Assembly: GCA_026003755.1 (NCBI GenBank)
Contig: BPHV01000002.1
Location: forward strand, 310,001-374,000
From: Candidatus Roseilinea sp.
Lineage (GTDB): Bacteria > Chloroflexota > Anaerolineae > J036 > Brachytrichaceae
Direction: 5' to 3'
DNA length: 64,000 bases
The translations under genes and the position numbers were made by a program. The notes under the pieces were generated by a model. That model was not told where the DNA came from. It saw only the letters and a program-made list of their open reading frames with translations, and ran no database searches. Positions 44,843 through 54,274 of the stretch are shown here, piece after piece (position 1 is the first letter of the stretch; the number at the start of each line of letters is the position of its first letter).

Positions 44843-47143
44843 ATGAGAAGAAACGCTCTGATCACCCTACTCGTGCTCTTCGCCATGCTGTTCGCTGCAG
44901 TGGGCAGCATCGTCGCGGCGGAGTGGATGCCGGGGGTGGGTGTCGTCGCCTGGGCGGCCGCGCTGGGCCTGCTGGCCGGGGCAGCGCTGGCTTACAGCAG
45001 CTTCCCCACTTGGACGGCGCATCTGACCAGTCTGATCTATGGGCTGTTTACGCTGGGCGTGATCGGCGGAACGCATCCCAGCATCGCCGGGGAGGCGGAC
45101 CACTGGCGCGCGCGCACCGCGCTGCTCGCCCAGAAAATCGTCGCCTGGATCGGGGAGGCGTTGAACAACGGCGCCAGCAGTGAGCCGGTGATCTTCATCC
45201 TGCTGCTGAGTGGGCTATTCTGGGCGCTGGGTTACACGGCTGCCTGGTACTCCTTCCGCTATCCGCGCATCTGGCACGTGATCCTGCCGACCGGCGTTGC
45301 GATGTTCCTCAACGACTACTCCTATGCCGGCCAGAACCCGATGGCGCCGTTCCTGCTGATCTACCTGCTGTGCGCCGTGACGCTGCTGGCGCTCTCGCAC
45401 CTGGCGGAGCGCGAGGCCGGCTGGTCACAAAGCCACGTGCGCTTCTCGCCCGCGTTGGGGCGATGGTTCGTCGTTGGCGGCCTGGCCATGGCCACACTGG
45501 CCGGCCTGTTCGGTTGGCGACTCAGCGAAGCGACCACCTCGGCGGCCGGTCGCAACTTCCTCGAACAGCTCCACTCGCCTTACCAAGAGCTGCTCGCGCG
45601 TTGGAATCGCCTGTTCGCCAACCTGAACAACAACATTTCGCGCGAGGTGGACAGCTACGCCTCATCCGTCACGCTCAGCGGCCCGCGCGACCTCACTGCC
45701 GAGCCGATCATGGATGTGATGGCGCCACCGGCGCGTTATTACTGGCGCGCCGCCAGCTACGACCACTACGACGGATTGACCTGGCGGAACACCATCGCGA
45801 CCGCAACCAACGCTCAGCCGTTCGATGTCAACATCCCGCTGGCCAGCTACGCCGCGCGCATGCCAACGCAGGCCGACTTCGTCCTCTATCGCGGCACCGA
45901 CAGCATCTATGCGCCGTCGCAGCCGTTGCGCGCCAGCGTCGGCGCACAGGCCATCTTCGAGCGGGTGGGCAACACCACCGTGGACCTGGTTCAGCTCAAA
46001 TTGCCCGTGCCCTTGCTAGACGGGAATCGCTACACGGCCTTGGGCTCGGTGAGCATTGCGAACGTCGCGCAGTTGCGCGCGGCGCCGCCGGATTACCCGG
46101 CCTGGACCGCGCGCTACCTACAGTTGCCATCGCAAGTGCCCGCGCGCGTCTTCGACTTGGCGCGCAACATCACGGCGCGCGCGCCGACGGCGTTCGACAA
46201 AGCGGCTACCATCGAACGCTGGCTGCGGGATAACATCACCTACGACGAGCAGTTGCCCGCGCCGCCGCCGAGCATCGAGGCCAGCGACTACGTCCTCTTC
46301 GAAGTTCGGCGCGCCTACTGCAACTATTACGCGACGGCGATGGCGGTCATGCTGCGCTCGCTCGGCATCCCTGCCCGTGTAGCCGTCGGCTACGCTCAGG
46401 GCGACATGGCGCTCGACCCCAACATCCCCGATCGCGCAGTCTACCGCGTCCAGGGCGACGACAGCCACATGTGGGTGGAGGTGTTCTTCACAGGCTACGG
46501 CTGGGTGGAGTTTGAGCCAACCGCCGGCCAGCCGCCGATCGAGCGCTTCGAGCCGCAGGCCGAAGCGACGCCGACCCCCGCGCCCACATTGCCGCCATCT
46601 ACACCCACGCCCCAGCCCCAGGCGACGGAAGCGACGCAAGCCGCCACGCCTACGCCGGAGCCGCAGCCTTATGCGCCGGCCGATCCACCACGCACGACGC
46701 CCCCCGAAGCCGACGGCCTATCCGAGATGCTTCACCGGCTGCGCAACAGCGGGTTGCCTTACCTGCTGCTGATTCCGCTCCTGATCGCCGTGGGATTCGG
46801 CGTGTTGCATTATCTCGAAAGCGCGGGGGTGGGCCGGCTGCCGGCGGTCGAGCGGGCGTATGCCCTCATCACGCGCTATGCCGGCTGGCTCGGCGTCGGC
46901 AGGCAGCGCCAGCTCACGCCCTACGAGCAAGCTGCGGCGCTGGCGCAATACGCGCCGCAAGCAGAATCCGCCGTACAACAGATCACCGATCTGTATGTGC
47001 GCAAGCGCTTCGCACCGCCGAAGGAAGCTCACCGTCGGGACGATGCTGTAGCAGCGCTATCGGCCTGGTCCAAAGCGCGCAGCGCCCTGCGCCGGGCGTT
47101 ATTGCGGGTCAGGTTGAGCGGGAAATGGCGCGGGGCGCCGTAG
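44843..47143 (+). CDS. TgpA-like membrane transglutaminase
   Basis: A 766-residue protein: about six N-terminal helices (residues 1-230), an outer domain (to about 450), a transglutaminase core, a Thr-Pro/Ala linker, one more helix, and a C-terminal cytoplasmic DUF4129-like end. The core shows RRAYCNYYATAMAVMLRSLGIPARVAVGYAQG (catalytic C493), DDSHMWVEVFF (H542), and GWVEFEPT. The third triad residue, normally Asp, is Glu (E558). TgpA-type proteins crosslink or hydrolyse extracytoplasmic proteins. The ATG at 44843 begins MRRNALITLLVLFAMLF; a TTG at 44783 would precede it. It lies 99 bp behind lpd. Confidence 0.85.
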   Translation: MRRNALITLLVLFAMLFAAVGSIVAAEWMPGVGVVAWAAALGLLAGAALAYSSFPTWTAHLTSLIYGLFTLGVIGGTHPSIAGEADHWRARTALLAQKIVAWIGEALNNGASSEPVIFILLLSGLFWALGYTAAWYSFRYPRIWHVILPTGVAMFLNDYSYAGQNPMAPFLLIYLLCAVTLLALSHLAEREAGWSQSHVRFSPALGRWFVVGGLAMATLAGLFGWRLSEATTSAAGRNFLEQLHSPYQELLARWNRLFANLNNNISREVDSYASSVTLSGPRDLTAEPIMDVMAPPARYYWRAASYDHYDGLTWRNTIATATNAQPFDVNIPLASYAARMPTQADFVLYRGTDSIYAPSQPLRASVGAQAIFERVGNTTVDLVQLKLPVPLLDGNRYTALGSVSIANVAQLRAAPPDYPAWTARYLQLPSQVPARVFDLARNITARAPTAFDKAATIERWLRDNITYDEQLPAPPPSIEASDYVLFEVRRAYCNYYATAMAVMLRSLGIPARVAVGYAQGDMALDPNIPDRAVYRVQGDDSHMWVEVFFTGYGWVEFEPTAGQPPIERFEPQAEATPTPAPTLPPSTPTPQPQATEATQAATPTPEPQPYAPADPPRTTPPEADGLSEMLHRLRNSGLPYLLLIPLLIAVGFGVLHYLESAGVGRLPAVERAYALITRYAGWLGVGRQRQLTPYEQAAALAQYAPQAESAVQQITDLYVRKRFAPPKEAHRRDDAVAALSAWSKARSALRRALLRVRLSGKWRGAP

Positions 47144-47147
47144 CGTC

Positions 47148-48437
47148 TCACGCCCAGTGGATCACCCGACCCTCTCGGCGCGCATCCTCCGCCGCAAAGG
47201 CAAGCAGGTGGCTTTCCAGCGACACGCGGGCAGTCGTTTGATGTCTGGTGCGCTCGCCGTTCAGCGCTTTGACGAAGTCGCGCATGAGCCCGAAATCGCC
47301 TCCGCCGTGACCGCTGTCATCGCCGGCTGGGTGGATCACTTCTTCGCTCAGGCTGCCGTGATCGACGATGCAGAGCGTAAACGGCCGTCCTTCGCTGAAG
47401 TCGCCGTAGAGCGTCGCGCGCGTGCCGTCCCAGCGCATCGTCCGGCCTTCGCGGTCGCTGTGGCCGTGCATAGTGAAGGTGCAGGTCGCGCCGCCCTCGA
47501 ATTCCAGATTGAGCGTTTGGTGGTCCACCACATCGTTGTCGCAGTGATACACGCACCGGCCGTAGGGGCTGGTCTTTAGCTTTTCCCAGCGCTCCTCCGG
47601 CAGGGTATTGAACATGTCGGCGGCGGTGAGCATGAAGCCGTGCGCCTCGAACCGTTCCAGCGCCGAGCGCCGATGAATGTCGGCCCCGTACAGGCGGGGC
47701 GCATACCAGGGGCAGGTGGCTTCGATCGGGCAGCCATCGGTGCAACGCTCGGGGATCGGCTCCGGCGAAAGCTCGGCCGCGCGCTCGGCGCGGTAGTGCA
47801 ACAGCGAGCCGAACGACGACAGCCGCCTGACGCGCTGCCCCATGACCCAGATGAGGATGTCCAGATCGTGGCAGCATTTGGCGAGGATCATCGGCGCAGA
47901 GCGCGCTGTGTTGCGCCAGTTGCCGCGCACAAAGCTGTGGCTCATGTGCCAGTAGCTCACGTTCTCGCGGTGATCTATGGTGACAATGCGACCCAAGCGG
48001 CCACTATTCACGATGTCGTAGAGCGCCGTGAAGAAAGGGGTATAGCGCAGCACATGGCAAATCTGCAACACGCGCCCCAGGCGTTCGGCAGCTTCCACCA
48101 GCGCAACGCATTCTTCGCGGGTGGGCGCGATGGGCTTCTCCAACAGCACGTCGTAGCCGGCGCGCAATAGCGCCAGCGTACTGGCATGATGCATGCGGTC
48201 CTGCGTGCAGTTCACCGCCGCGCGCGCCAACTGCGGCCGCGCAACCACATCCTCCCATGAGGCGAACTGCCGCTCGGCCGGAATACCGTGATACGACGCG
48301 AAACGCGCGCGCCGTTCGGCGTCTGGCTCGGCCACAGCGATGAACCGAATTTCGTCCGGGTGTTGCAGGGCATAGGGCCCATACGACCAGGTTGCGCGGT
48401 TGCCCGCGCCGATCATGATGGCTTCGATAGATGACAT
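47148..48437 (-). CDS. Gfo/Idh/MocA family oxidoreductase
   Basis: A 429-residue NAD(P)-dependent sugar dehydrogenase-type protein. The Rossmann part starts SSIEAIMIGAGNRATWSYG, with FIAVAEPDAERRARFA and YDVLLEKPIAPTREECVALVEAA (the EKP motif, residue Lys, about 95-100). The C-terminal domain has QICHVLRYTPFFTALYD and WRNTARSAPMILAKCCHDLDILIWVMG, with the conserved His-Asp pair. A Cys-rich stretch (PERCTDGCPIEATCPWYAP) is unusual and may bind metal. It is longer than most members (about 350). It is convergent with the TgpA-like gene, 4 bp apart. The substrate is not known. Confidence 0.9.
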   Translation of the reverse strand: MSSIEAIMIGAGNRATWSYGPYALQHPDEIRFIAVAEPDAERRARFASYHGIPAERQFASWEDVVARPQLARAAVNCTQDRMHHASTLALLRAGYDVLLEKPIAPTREECVALVEAAERLGRVLQICHVLRYTPFFTALYDIVNSGRLGRIVTIDHRENVSYWHMSHSFVRGNWRNTARSAPMILAKCCHDLDILIWVMGQRVRRLSSFGSLLHYRAERAAELSPEPIPERCTDGCPIEATCPWYAPRLYGADIHRRSALERFEAHGFMLTAADMFNTLPEERWEKLKTSPYGRCVYHCDNDVVDHQTLNLEFEGGATCTFTMHGHSDREGRTMRWDGTRATLYGDFSEGRPFTLCIVDHGSLSEEVIHPAGDDSGHGGGDFGLMRDFVKALNGERTRHQTTARVSLESHLLAFAAEDARREGRVIHWA

Positions 48438-48581
48438 GTCTTGCTTCCTCGACGCTGACTGAGATGAGCTCGGCCTTAAAGGCGCGCCATCGCGGCTTTT
48501 GCGAGCTGTTCGAGCAAGCCGTGCTCACCCAGCAAAGTTTATAGTCCAGGAAGAAATTGCCGCCTGAGTAAACAGCTCGAC

Positions 48582-48587
48582 TATACT
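48582..48587 (+). promoter_or_regulatory. -10 element of the LCP gene
   Basis: TATACT, 93 bases before the chosen ATG of the LCP gene; a TTGCCG lies 19 bases upstream as a -35. Confidence 0.4.
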
Positions 48588-48680
48588 CCCCGTGAAGGTT
48601 TCCTCGCTTGTTTGGGCATGCAGCGCTTCAGGCAGGGCGAGATGGCTTTCTAAATTTCGGTCGCAGGCGTGCGTGAAGCC

Positions 48681-50222
48681 ATGGGAAGGAACGTTGTGCG
48701 CATATTCGAATCACTGCTCGTCGTGCTTGTGCTCGTCTCTGTAGGTTTGGGGGTCACCTGGACGGGCCATTTCCAGACCACCACTGCGTCGGAAGCGCCG
48801 CAGTTGCCGAGCCGGCAATCGGCGATGCGCTCCGGCGACGCTTTCTTTGCGCCGACGCTCGCGCCCGAAACGGTGCTGCCGGGCGCCGACCTTGCGCCGG
48901 TCGTCGGCGCGACGCCTTTCCCGACCATGCCGGAGGTCACCTCGACGCCCGGCCGCATTAACGCGCCCGAGATCGCCACGCCTGTGGCCGTGAACTTGCA
49001 GGTGGACGAGCGTGCGCTTAGCGCTGAGGACGCCCCGCTGTTGCCACAGGCGCCGGGCACAGTCAACATTTTGCTGCTCGGCAGCGATGCTTCGGCCGAT
49101 AGCCACTATGCGCGCACCGACACCATCGTCGTCGCCAGCATTGACCCGCGCCATCCTTCGGTCAGCCTGCTCTCGTTCCCGCGCGACCTTCAAGTGCGTA
49201 TGCCAGACGGCGTGCAGGATCGCATCAACACGGTCATGCAGCGCGGCTACCTCAGCAACTATCCCGGCGGCGGGCCGGCCTATCTCGCCCTGGTCCTGCG
49301 CAAGAACTTCGGCATCCAGATCAACCACTTCGTGCGCGTGGATTTCGCCGGGCTGATCAAAGCCGTGGATGTGCTGGGCGGCATAGAGGTCCTGGTCGAG
49401 TGCGAGCTGCACGACACCTTCCCCGACAAAGACTCGCCGCTCGGCAAAGCCGATCTTGACCTCTATCCGGGCAAGGTGACCTTGAACGGCAAGCAGGCGC
49501 TATGGTATGCCCGCTCGCGTTGGAGCACCACCGATTTCGACCGCGCGCGACGCCAGCAAAAGGTGCTGCGCGCGCTGTTCCGCAAGGCGCGCGATAGCAA
49601 TCTGCTACAGAACGCGCTCGGGCTCTACAGCGAGCTTCGCAACAGCATCGAGACCGACCTCGGCCCATCCGACCTTGTTCCTTTGGTAGACATCGCTCGG
49701 CGGCTCAGCAACGACGACATCAAGAGTCGCGTGATCACCTGGCCCATCGTGCGCTCCTATCAGCGCGCGGATGGCGCCGCGGTGTTGATTCCAACCGACA
49801 AGACCATCCCGTTCATCGCCGAGGCGTTGGCGCCGCCGGCCGGCAATCAGGCGCAAATCCGACCTGCGGTGGAGATCTACAACGGCTCTTCGCGGCCGGA
49901 CATGGAGCTGGTGGCCGCAGAACGGCTGGCATGGGAAGGCTTTCAAGTGGTTGCCCTGGGACAGGTTGAGGGGGATCGCTTCCCGCAGACACAGATTGTG
50001 GATTACAGCACGACGCGCAAGGGGTCGCCGATTGCCCGGCTGCAAGACATCTTCCGCGTGCAGCCGCGCAACGTGATCGGCCAGCCGGATCCTAGCAGCC
50101 CATCGGCAGCGCGCGTCATCCTGGGCGAGGATTACGACTCCTGTCCGAACACGGCCGACATCGCCGGCGACGTGAAGCTAGAAGCGACCGGCGAACAAAT
50201 TCGCGTGACGCCTGCGCCGTGA
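48681..50222 (+). CDS. LytR-CpsA-Psr (LCP) family cell-wall ligase
   Basis: A membrane-anchored protein of about 513 residues that joins polyprenyl-linked polymers to peptidoglycan, as known for the family. An N-terminal helix (about 8-28) precedes an LCP domain (about 125-340): VNILLLGSD, RTDTIVVASIDPRHPSVSLLSFPRDLQV, INTVMQRGY, VDFAGLIKAVDVLGGIEVLVE, GKQALWYARSRWSTTDFDRARRQQKVLRAL. A LytR_C domain follows (about 385-480, RPAVEIYNGSSRPDMELVAAERLAWEGF in part). Start choice is open: GTG 48669, ATG 48681, or GTG 48696, the last having GGAAGG at good spacing. The family's arginines for polymer phosphate are present. Confidence 0.9.
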   Translation: MGRNVVRIFESLLVVLVLVSVGLGVTWTGHFQTTTASEAPQLPSRQSAMRSGDAFFAPTLAPETVLPGADLAPVVGATPFPTMPEVTSTPGRINAPEIATPVAVNLQVDERALSAEDAPLLPQAPGTVNILLLGSDASADSHYARTDTIVVASIDPRHPSVSLLSFPRDLQVRMPDGVQDRINTVMQRGYLSNYPGGGPAYLALVLRKNFGIQINHFVRVDFAGLIKAVDVLGGIEVLVECELHDTFPDKDSPLGKADLDLYPGKVTLNGKQALWYARSRWSTTDFDRARRQQKVLRALFRKARDSNLLQNALGLYSELRNSIETDLGPSDLVPLVDIARRLSNDDIKSRVITWPIVRSYQRADGAAVLIPTDKTIPFIAEALAPPAGNQAQIRPAVEIYNGSSRPDMELVAAERLAWEGFQVVALGQVEGDRFPQTQIVDYSTTRKGSPIARLQDIFRVQPRNVIGQPDPSSPSAARVILGEDYDSCPNTADIAGDVKLEATGEQIRVTPAP

Positions 50223-50243
50223 GCATCGCGCGGCGCGCGCCGA

Positions 50244-50747
50244 TCAGGGCATCGGCGTGACGGTCGGCTGCGAATTCGGCGTAGGAGAATCCGTTGGCAG
50301 AGGGATGAGCGTCGGTATAGGCGTGTCTGTAGGCAGAGGGGTATCGGTCGGCGGCGCAAGCGTGGGCGTGGGCGTGGCCGTGGGAGTGTGAGTCGGCGTA
50401 GCGGTGGGCGTTTCAGTCGGCGTGGCGGTGGGCGTTTCGGTCGGCAGCGGCGTGTGAGTTGGTGTAGGCAAGACGCGCGTCGGCGACGGCAAACTGATCG
50501 GCGTGATCGTTGGCGGGGCGAACGGGGTGGGCAAGTCGGCCAACGTGGGCGTGGCCGGGCGCGTCTCGGCAAGCGGCCGAGCCGGCGATGCAGTTGGCGC
50601 GGCGAGCAAATCCTGATCCGGCCGCTGCAGAATGACCAGCGCGGCAAAGCCAAGCAAATAGCACGGGATGGTCAGGAGAATCATGCCGATGAGCACACTG
50701 TAAGCAACGCGATTTCGGCGCGGCGCGTTGTCGGGGACATCCTGCAT
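50244..50747 (-). CDS. Small membrane protein with Thr-Pro-rich tail
   Basis: About 167 residues. A short basic N-terminus (PRRNRVAYS), one membrane helix (VLIGMILLTIPCYLLGFAALVIL), then about 115 residues of Thr, Pro, Ala and Ser, with repeated T-P-T and E-T-P-T-A-T units. It would sit with its tail outside. No domain is present, so the role is unknown; such tails may span the cell wall. A GTG at 50756 is an alternative start. TACAAT at 50757-50762 on the same strand is 9 bases before the ATG, which would give a leaderless message. It is convergent with the LCP gene and divergent from ileS. Confidence 0.7.
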   Translation of the reverse strand: MQDVPDNAPRRNRVAYSVLIGMILLTIPCYLLGFAALVILQRPDQDLLAAPTASPARPLAETRPATPTLADLPTPFAPPTITPISLPSPTRVLPTPTHTPLPTETPTATPTETPTATPTHTPTATPTPTLAPPTDTPLPTDTPIPTLIPLPTDSPTPNSQPTVTPMP

Positions 50748-50797
50748 GCCGTTCACATTGTAGTATCATCGCGCGATGACGTTATTGTAGATTGACG

Positions 50798-53700
50798 ATG
50801 TTTCAACCAGTTGCGACCCAGACTGACTTCCCGGCTCAAGAACGCGACGTGCTCGCGTTTTGGGCGCGCACCCGGGCCTTCGACCGCCTGCGCGAGTTGC
50901 GCGCCGACGCCGACAAACGCTTCTCGTTCATAGACGGCCCGATCACCGCCAACAACCCCATGGGCGTGCATCACGCGTGGGGCCGCACCTACAAGGACTT
51001 GTGGCAGCGCTACTTTGCCATGAAGGGCTACAACCAGCGCTGGCAAAATGGCTTCGACTGCCAAGGGCTGTGGGTCGAGGTCAACGTCGAGAAAGACATG
51101 GGCTTCAAGTCGAAGCGGGACATTGAGGCTTTCGGCATGGAGCGCTTCATCGGCCTGTGCAAGCAGCGCGTGCTGAACAGCGCTGCCATGCAGACCGAGC
51201 AATCCATCCGGCTAGGCTACTGGATGGACTGGAACGACCCGGAAGAGCTGCGCTGGCTCGCCCAGAAGATCGTCGAAGACCCACAACAAGTCATCACCCT
51301 CGAGCGCAACGGACAACCGATCACCGGCACCGTCGAGCAAATCGTCGGCCGTCTTGGCCTGCCGGAATTGGGCGGCTCGTACTTCACCTTCAGCGACGAG
51401 AACAACTATCAGATTTGGAGCTTCCTGAAGAAGTGCCACGAAAGGGGCTGGATTTATCGCGGCGAAGATGTGATCCCTTGGTGCCCACGTTGTGCGACCG
51501 GCATCAGCCAGCACGAGATTGACACCGAAGGCTACAGGGATCGCGAGGATCCCGCCATGACCGTGCGCATGAAGCTCAAGTCGTTCGACGTAAACCAGGC
51601 GACCTGGGTTAGCCCGCAGGCGCGCGCCAAGTTCGACCACGCGTCGGGCAAGTTCCTTCTGGCCTGGACCACAACGCCCTGGACGCTGCCGGCCAACATC
51701 ATGGCCTCGGTCGGCCCCAAGCTGACCTACGCCATCGTCCGGCAATTGCACAAAGACGGCGAACTGGCCGTGTACTTCCTCAGCAAGAAGACGCTGCACA
51801 TCCTGCGCGGCGAATACGAGGTGCTGGGGGAGATTCAGGGCGAACACATGGCCGGCTGGACATACGAAGGGCTATTCGATGATTTGCCGGCGTTCGTTGA
51901 CGCGCACAAGCGCTGGCAGGATAAGCACGACGGCCGCCCCTTCGCGCACGTCGTCATCACCTGGGACGGCGTGGGCGAGGACGAAGGCACCGGCATCGTG
52001 CACAATGCGCCCGGCGCCGGCCCGGAGGACTACCAACTCGGCAAGCAGCACAGTATGCCGAAGATCGCCCCGCTGAACGAGGACGGCCGCTTCGTGGACG
52101 GCTTCGGCGAACTGACCGGCAAGCACGCCCACGATGTGCCCGACCTGATCGAAGCGCTGCTCAAGGCCAAAGGCTACTTCTATCGGCGCGACAAGTACGT
52201 GCACCGCTACGCCCACTGTTGGCGCTGCGGCACGCCGCTGGTCTATCGCATGGTAGACGAGTGGTACATCAGCATGGACGAGCTGCGCCACGAAATGATG
52301 GCCGTGTCGGAGCAGATTCGTTGGATTCCCTCGTTCGGCAAAGAGCGCGAACTGGACTGGTTGCGCAACATGCACGACTGGATGATCAGCAAGAAGCGCT
52401 ACTGGGGGCTCGCGCTGCCGATCTGGGAATACCCCGACGGCACATTTGAGGTCATCGGCAGCTATGAAGAGCTGAAGGCCCGCGCCGTCGAGGGCTGGGA
52501 GCAATTCGACGGCCACACACCGCATCGGCCGCACATTGACAAGGTCAAGATCAAGCACCCCGTCACCGGTCTCATCGGCACACGTGTGCCCGACGTGGGA
52601 AATCCGTGGCTGGACGCCGGCATCGTCGCCTACTCCACCCTGCGCTATCGCACCGACCGAGCGTACTGGCAGCGATGGTTCCCGGCCGACTTCATCACCG
52701 AGAGCTTCCCCGGTCAGTTCCGCAACTGGTTCTACTCGTTGATCGCGATGAGCACTGTGCTGGAAGGGCGCATGCCCACGCGCACCATCCTCGGCTACGC
52801 GACGTTGCTCGACGAAAAGGGCGAGCCAATGCACAAGAGCAAAGGCAATGCCATCGAGTTCAACGAGGCTGCGGATAAGGCCGGCGCCGACGTGATGCGT
52901 TGGCTGTATGCGCGCCAGCGCTACGACGACAACCTGCTGTTCGGCTACAACGCGCTCAACGAGGTCCGTCGCCAAGTCATCATCCCGCTGTGGAACGTCT
53001 ACGCTTTCTTCGTCACCTACGCCAACGCCGACGGATGGTCGCCCAAGTCGCCGGAGGCGCAGGAACAGCCGACGACGCCCAGCGCCCTGGATCAGTGGGT
53101 GCTGGCTCGGTTGGCCGAGACGACGAACGTGGTCAACGCCGCGCTCGACGCCTACGACGCACGGCCGGCAGTCCTGGCCATCGAGAAGTTTGTTGACGAT
53201 CTATCGAACTGGTACGTCCGGCGCTCGCGCGAGCGCTTCTGGGGCAGCCAAATGACGGCCGACAAAGAAGCCGCCTACGCCACGCTCTACGAGGTGCTCA
53301 CGACGCTCGCTCGGCTTATCGCCCCTATCGTCCCCTTCATTAGCGAAGCAATCTGGCAGAACCTGCGGAACGCAGATTTCCGCATCCAGAACCCGGAGGA
53401 CAACCGCCGACTACGCGATTCACAACGCGCGTTCTCCGTGCATCACCAGCCCTATCCACAGCCGCGCGAGTTGACGGAAGAAGAACGCACTCTACTGCGC
53501 CAAGTAGCGCTGGCCCGCACGGTGGTCGCGCTTGGCCACAGCACCCGCGCCCAATCAAAGGTGAAGTTGCGCCAGCCGCTGCGCAAGGCGATGATCGTCG
53601 CCGACGACGAAGTGCGCCGGGCGATCCTTGCCCACTACGACGTGATTGCCGATGAGCTGAACGTCAAGGCGCTCGAGTTTGTCGAGCGCGAAGTCGAACT

Positions 53701-54229
53701 GGTCAGCTACCGCGTGTTGCCAGACCTGAAGAAACTGGGCAAAAAGCTGGGGGCCGACTTGCTGAAGGTGCGCGCGGGGCTGAGCCAGCTCGATCCATCG
53801 TCGGTTGTCGCTGCGGTCCAGGCCGGCCAACCCGTCGCTGTGAATGGCGTCTCACTCCAGCCGGATGAGATCATCGTGCAAGCCATCCCACGCGAGGGGT
53901 TGATCGTCGCCGGCGAGAACGGCATCGTCGTCGGCCTCGATACCACGCTTGACGAGGCGTTGATCGCCGAAGGGTTGGCGCGCGAGGTGGTGCGCCGCGT
54001 CAACGACTTGCGCAAGGCAGCCGGGCTGAACGTCTCCGACCGCATCCATCTGGCCTACAACGCCAGCGACCGCCTACGCCGCGCGATCGCCCACTTCGCC
54101 GATTACATCGCCGGCGAAACGCTGAGCGTCGCGCTGAGCGAGGGGCAACTGGCAGACGGCATCAGCGCAAGCGATGCCTTCGACGGCGAACAGCTCACGA
54201 TCTCGATCAAAAAGGCGTCCGATGTGTGA
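50798..54229 (+). CDS. ileS: Isoleucyl-tRNA synthetase with variant signatures
   Basis: Charges tRNA-Ile with isoleucine. 1143 residues; class I core with editing domain and anticodon domain. The HIGH region is replaced by NPMGVHHAWG (53-62), and the KMSKS loop by PMHKSKGN, M678 to N684. Zinc-type cysteines occur in WCPRCATGISQHE and HCWRCGTPLVYR. WTTTPWTLPANIMASVG is the editing-domain start. The frame opens with TTG at 50792; the ATG at 50798 is preferred. Both signature changes align with the core and the rest is intact, so I think this is a real IleRS of a divergent clade. The next genes, a KAP/LspA-like fusion and lspA, follow closely; ileS-lspA is a common neighbourhood. Confidence 0.93.
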   Translation: MFQPVATQTDFPAQERDVLAFWARTRAFDRLRELRADADKRFSFIDGPITANNPMGVHHAWGRTYKDLWQRYFAMKGYNQRWQNGFDCQGLWVEVNVEKDMGFKSKRDIEAFGMERFIGLCKQRVLNSAAMQTEQSIRLGYWMDWNDPEELRWLAQKIVEDPQQVITLERNGQPITGTVEQIVGRLGLPELGGSYFTFSDENNYQIWSFLKKCHERGWIYRGEDVIPWCPRCATGISQHEIDTEGYRDREDPAMTVRMKLKSFDVNQATWVSPQARAKFDHASGKFLLAWTTTPWTLPANIMASVGPKLTYAIVRQLHKDGELAVYFLSKKTLHILRGEYEVLGEIQGEHMAGWTYEGLFDDLPAFVDAHKRWQDKHDGRPFAHVVITWDGVGEDEGTGIVHNAPGAGPEDYQLGKQHSMPKIAPLNEDGRFVDGFGELTGKHAHDVPDLIEALLKAKGYFYRRDKYVHRYAHCWRCGTPLVYRMVDEWYISMDELRHEMMAVSEQIRWIPSFGKERELDWLRNMHDWMISKKRYWGLALPIWEYPDGTFEVIGSYEELKARAVEGWEQFDGHTPHRPHIDKVKIKHPVTGLIGTRVPDVGNPWLDAGIVAYSTLRYRTDRAYWQRWFPADFITESFPGQFRNWFYSLIAMSTVLEGRMPTRTILGYATLLDEKGEPMHKSKGNAIEFNEAADKAGADVMRWLYARQRYDDNLLFGYNALNEVRRQVIIPLWNVYAFFVTYANADGWSPKSPEAQEQPTTPSALDQWVLARLAETTNVVNAALDAYDARPAVLAIEKFVDDLSNWYVRRSRERFWGSQMTADKEAAYATLYEVLTTLARLIAPIVPFISEAIWQNLRNADFRIQNPEDNRRLRDSQRAFSVHHQPYPQPRELTEEERTLLRQVALARTVVALGHSTRAQSKVKLRQPLRKAMIVADDEVRRAILAHYDVIADELNVKALEFVEREVELVSYRVLPDLKKLGKKLGADLLKVRAGLSQLDPSSVVAAVQAGQPVAVNGVSLQPDEIIVQAIPREGLIVAGENGIVVGLDTTLDEALIAEGLAREVVRRVNDLRKAAGLNVSDRIHLAYNASDRLRRAIAHFADYIAGETLSVALSEGQLADGISASDAFDGEQLTISIKKASDV

Positions 54230-54274
54230 ATCAGCTAGCACGTCCAAGATGCCCGGCGCTTCAAACGGAGACAC

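Noticed and set aside
50300-50480. Repeated GGCGT-rich units considered as a non-coding repeat array
   Set aside because: They are the codons for Thr-Pro repeats of a membrane protein.
51872-52975. A 367-codon minus-strand open frame
   Set aside because: Antisense to the intact ileS; no family signal.
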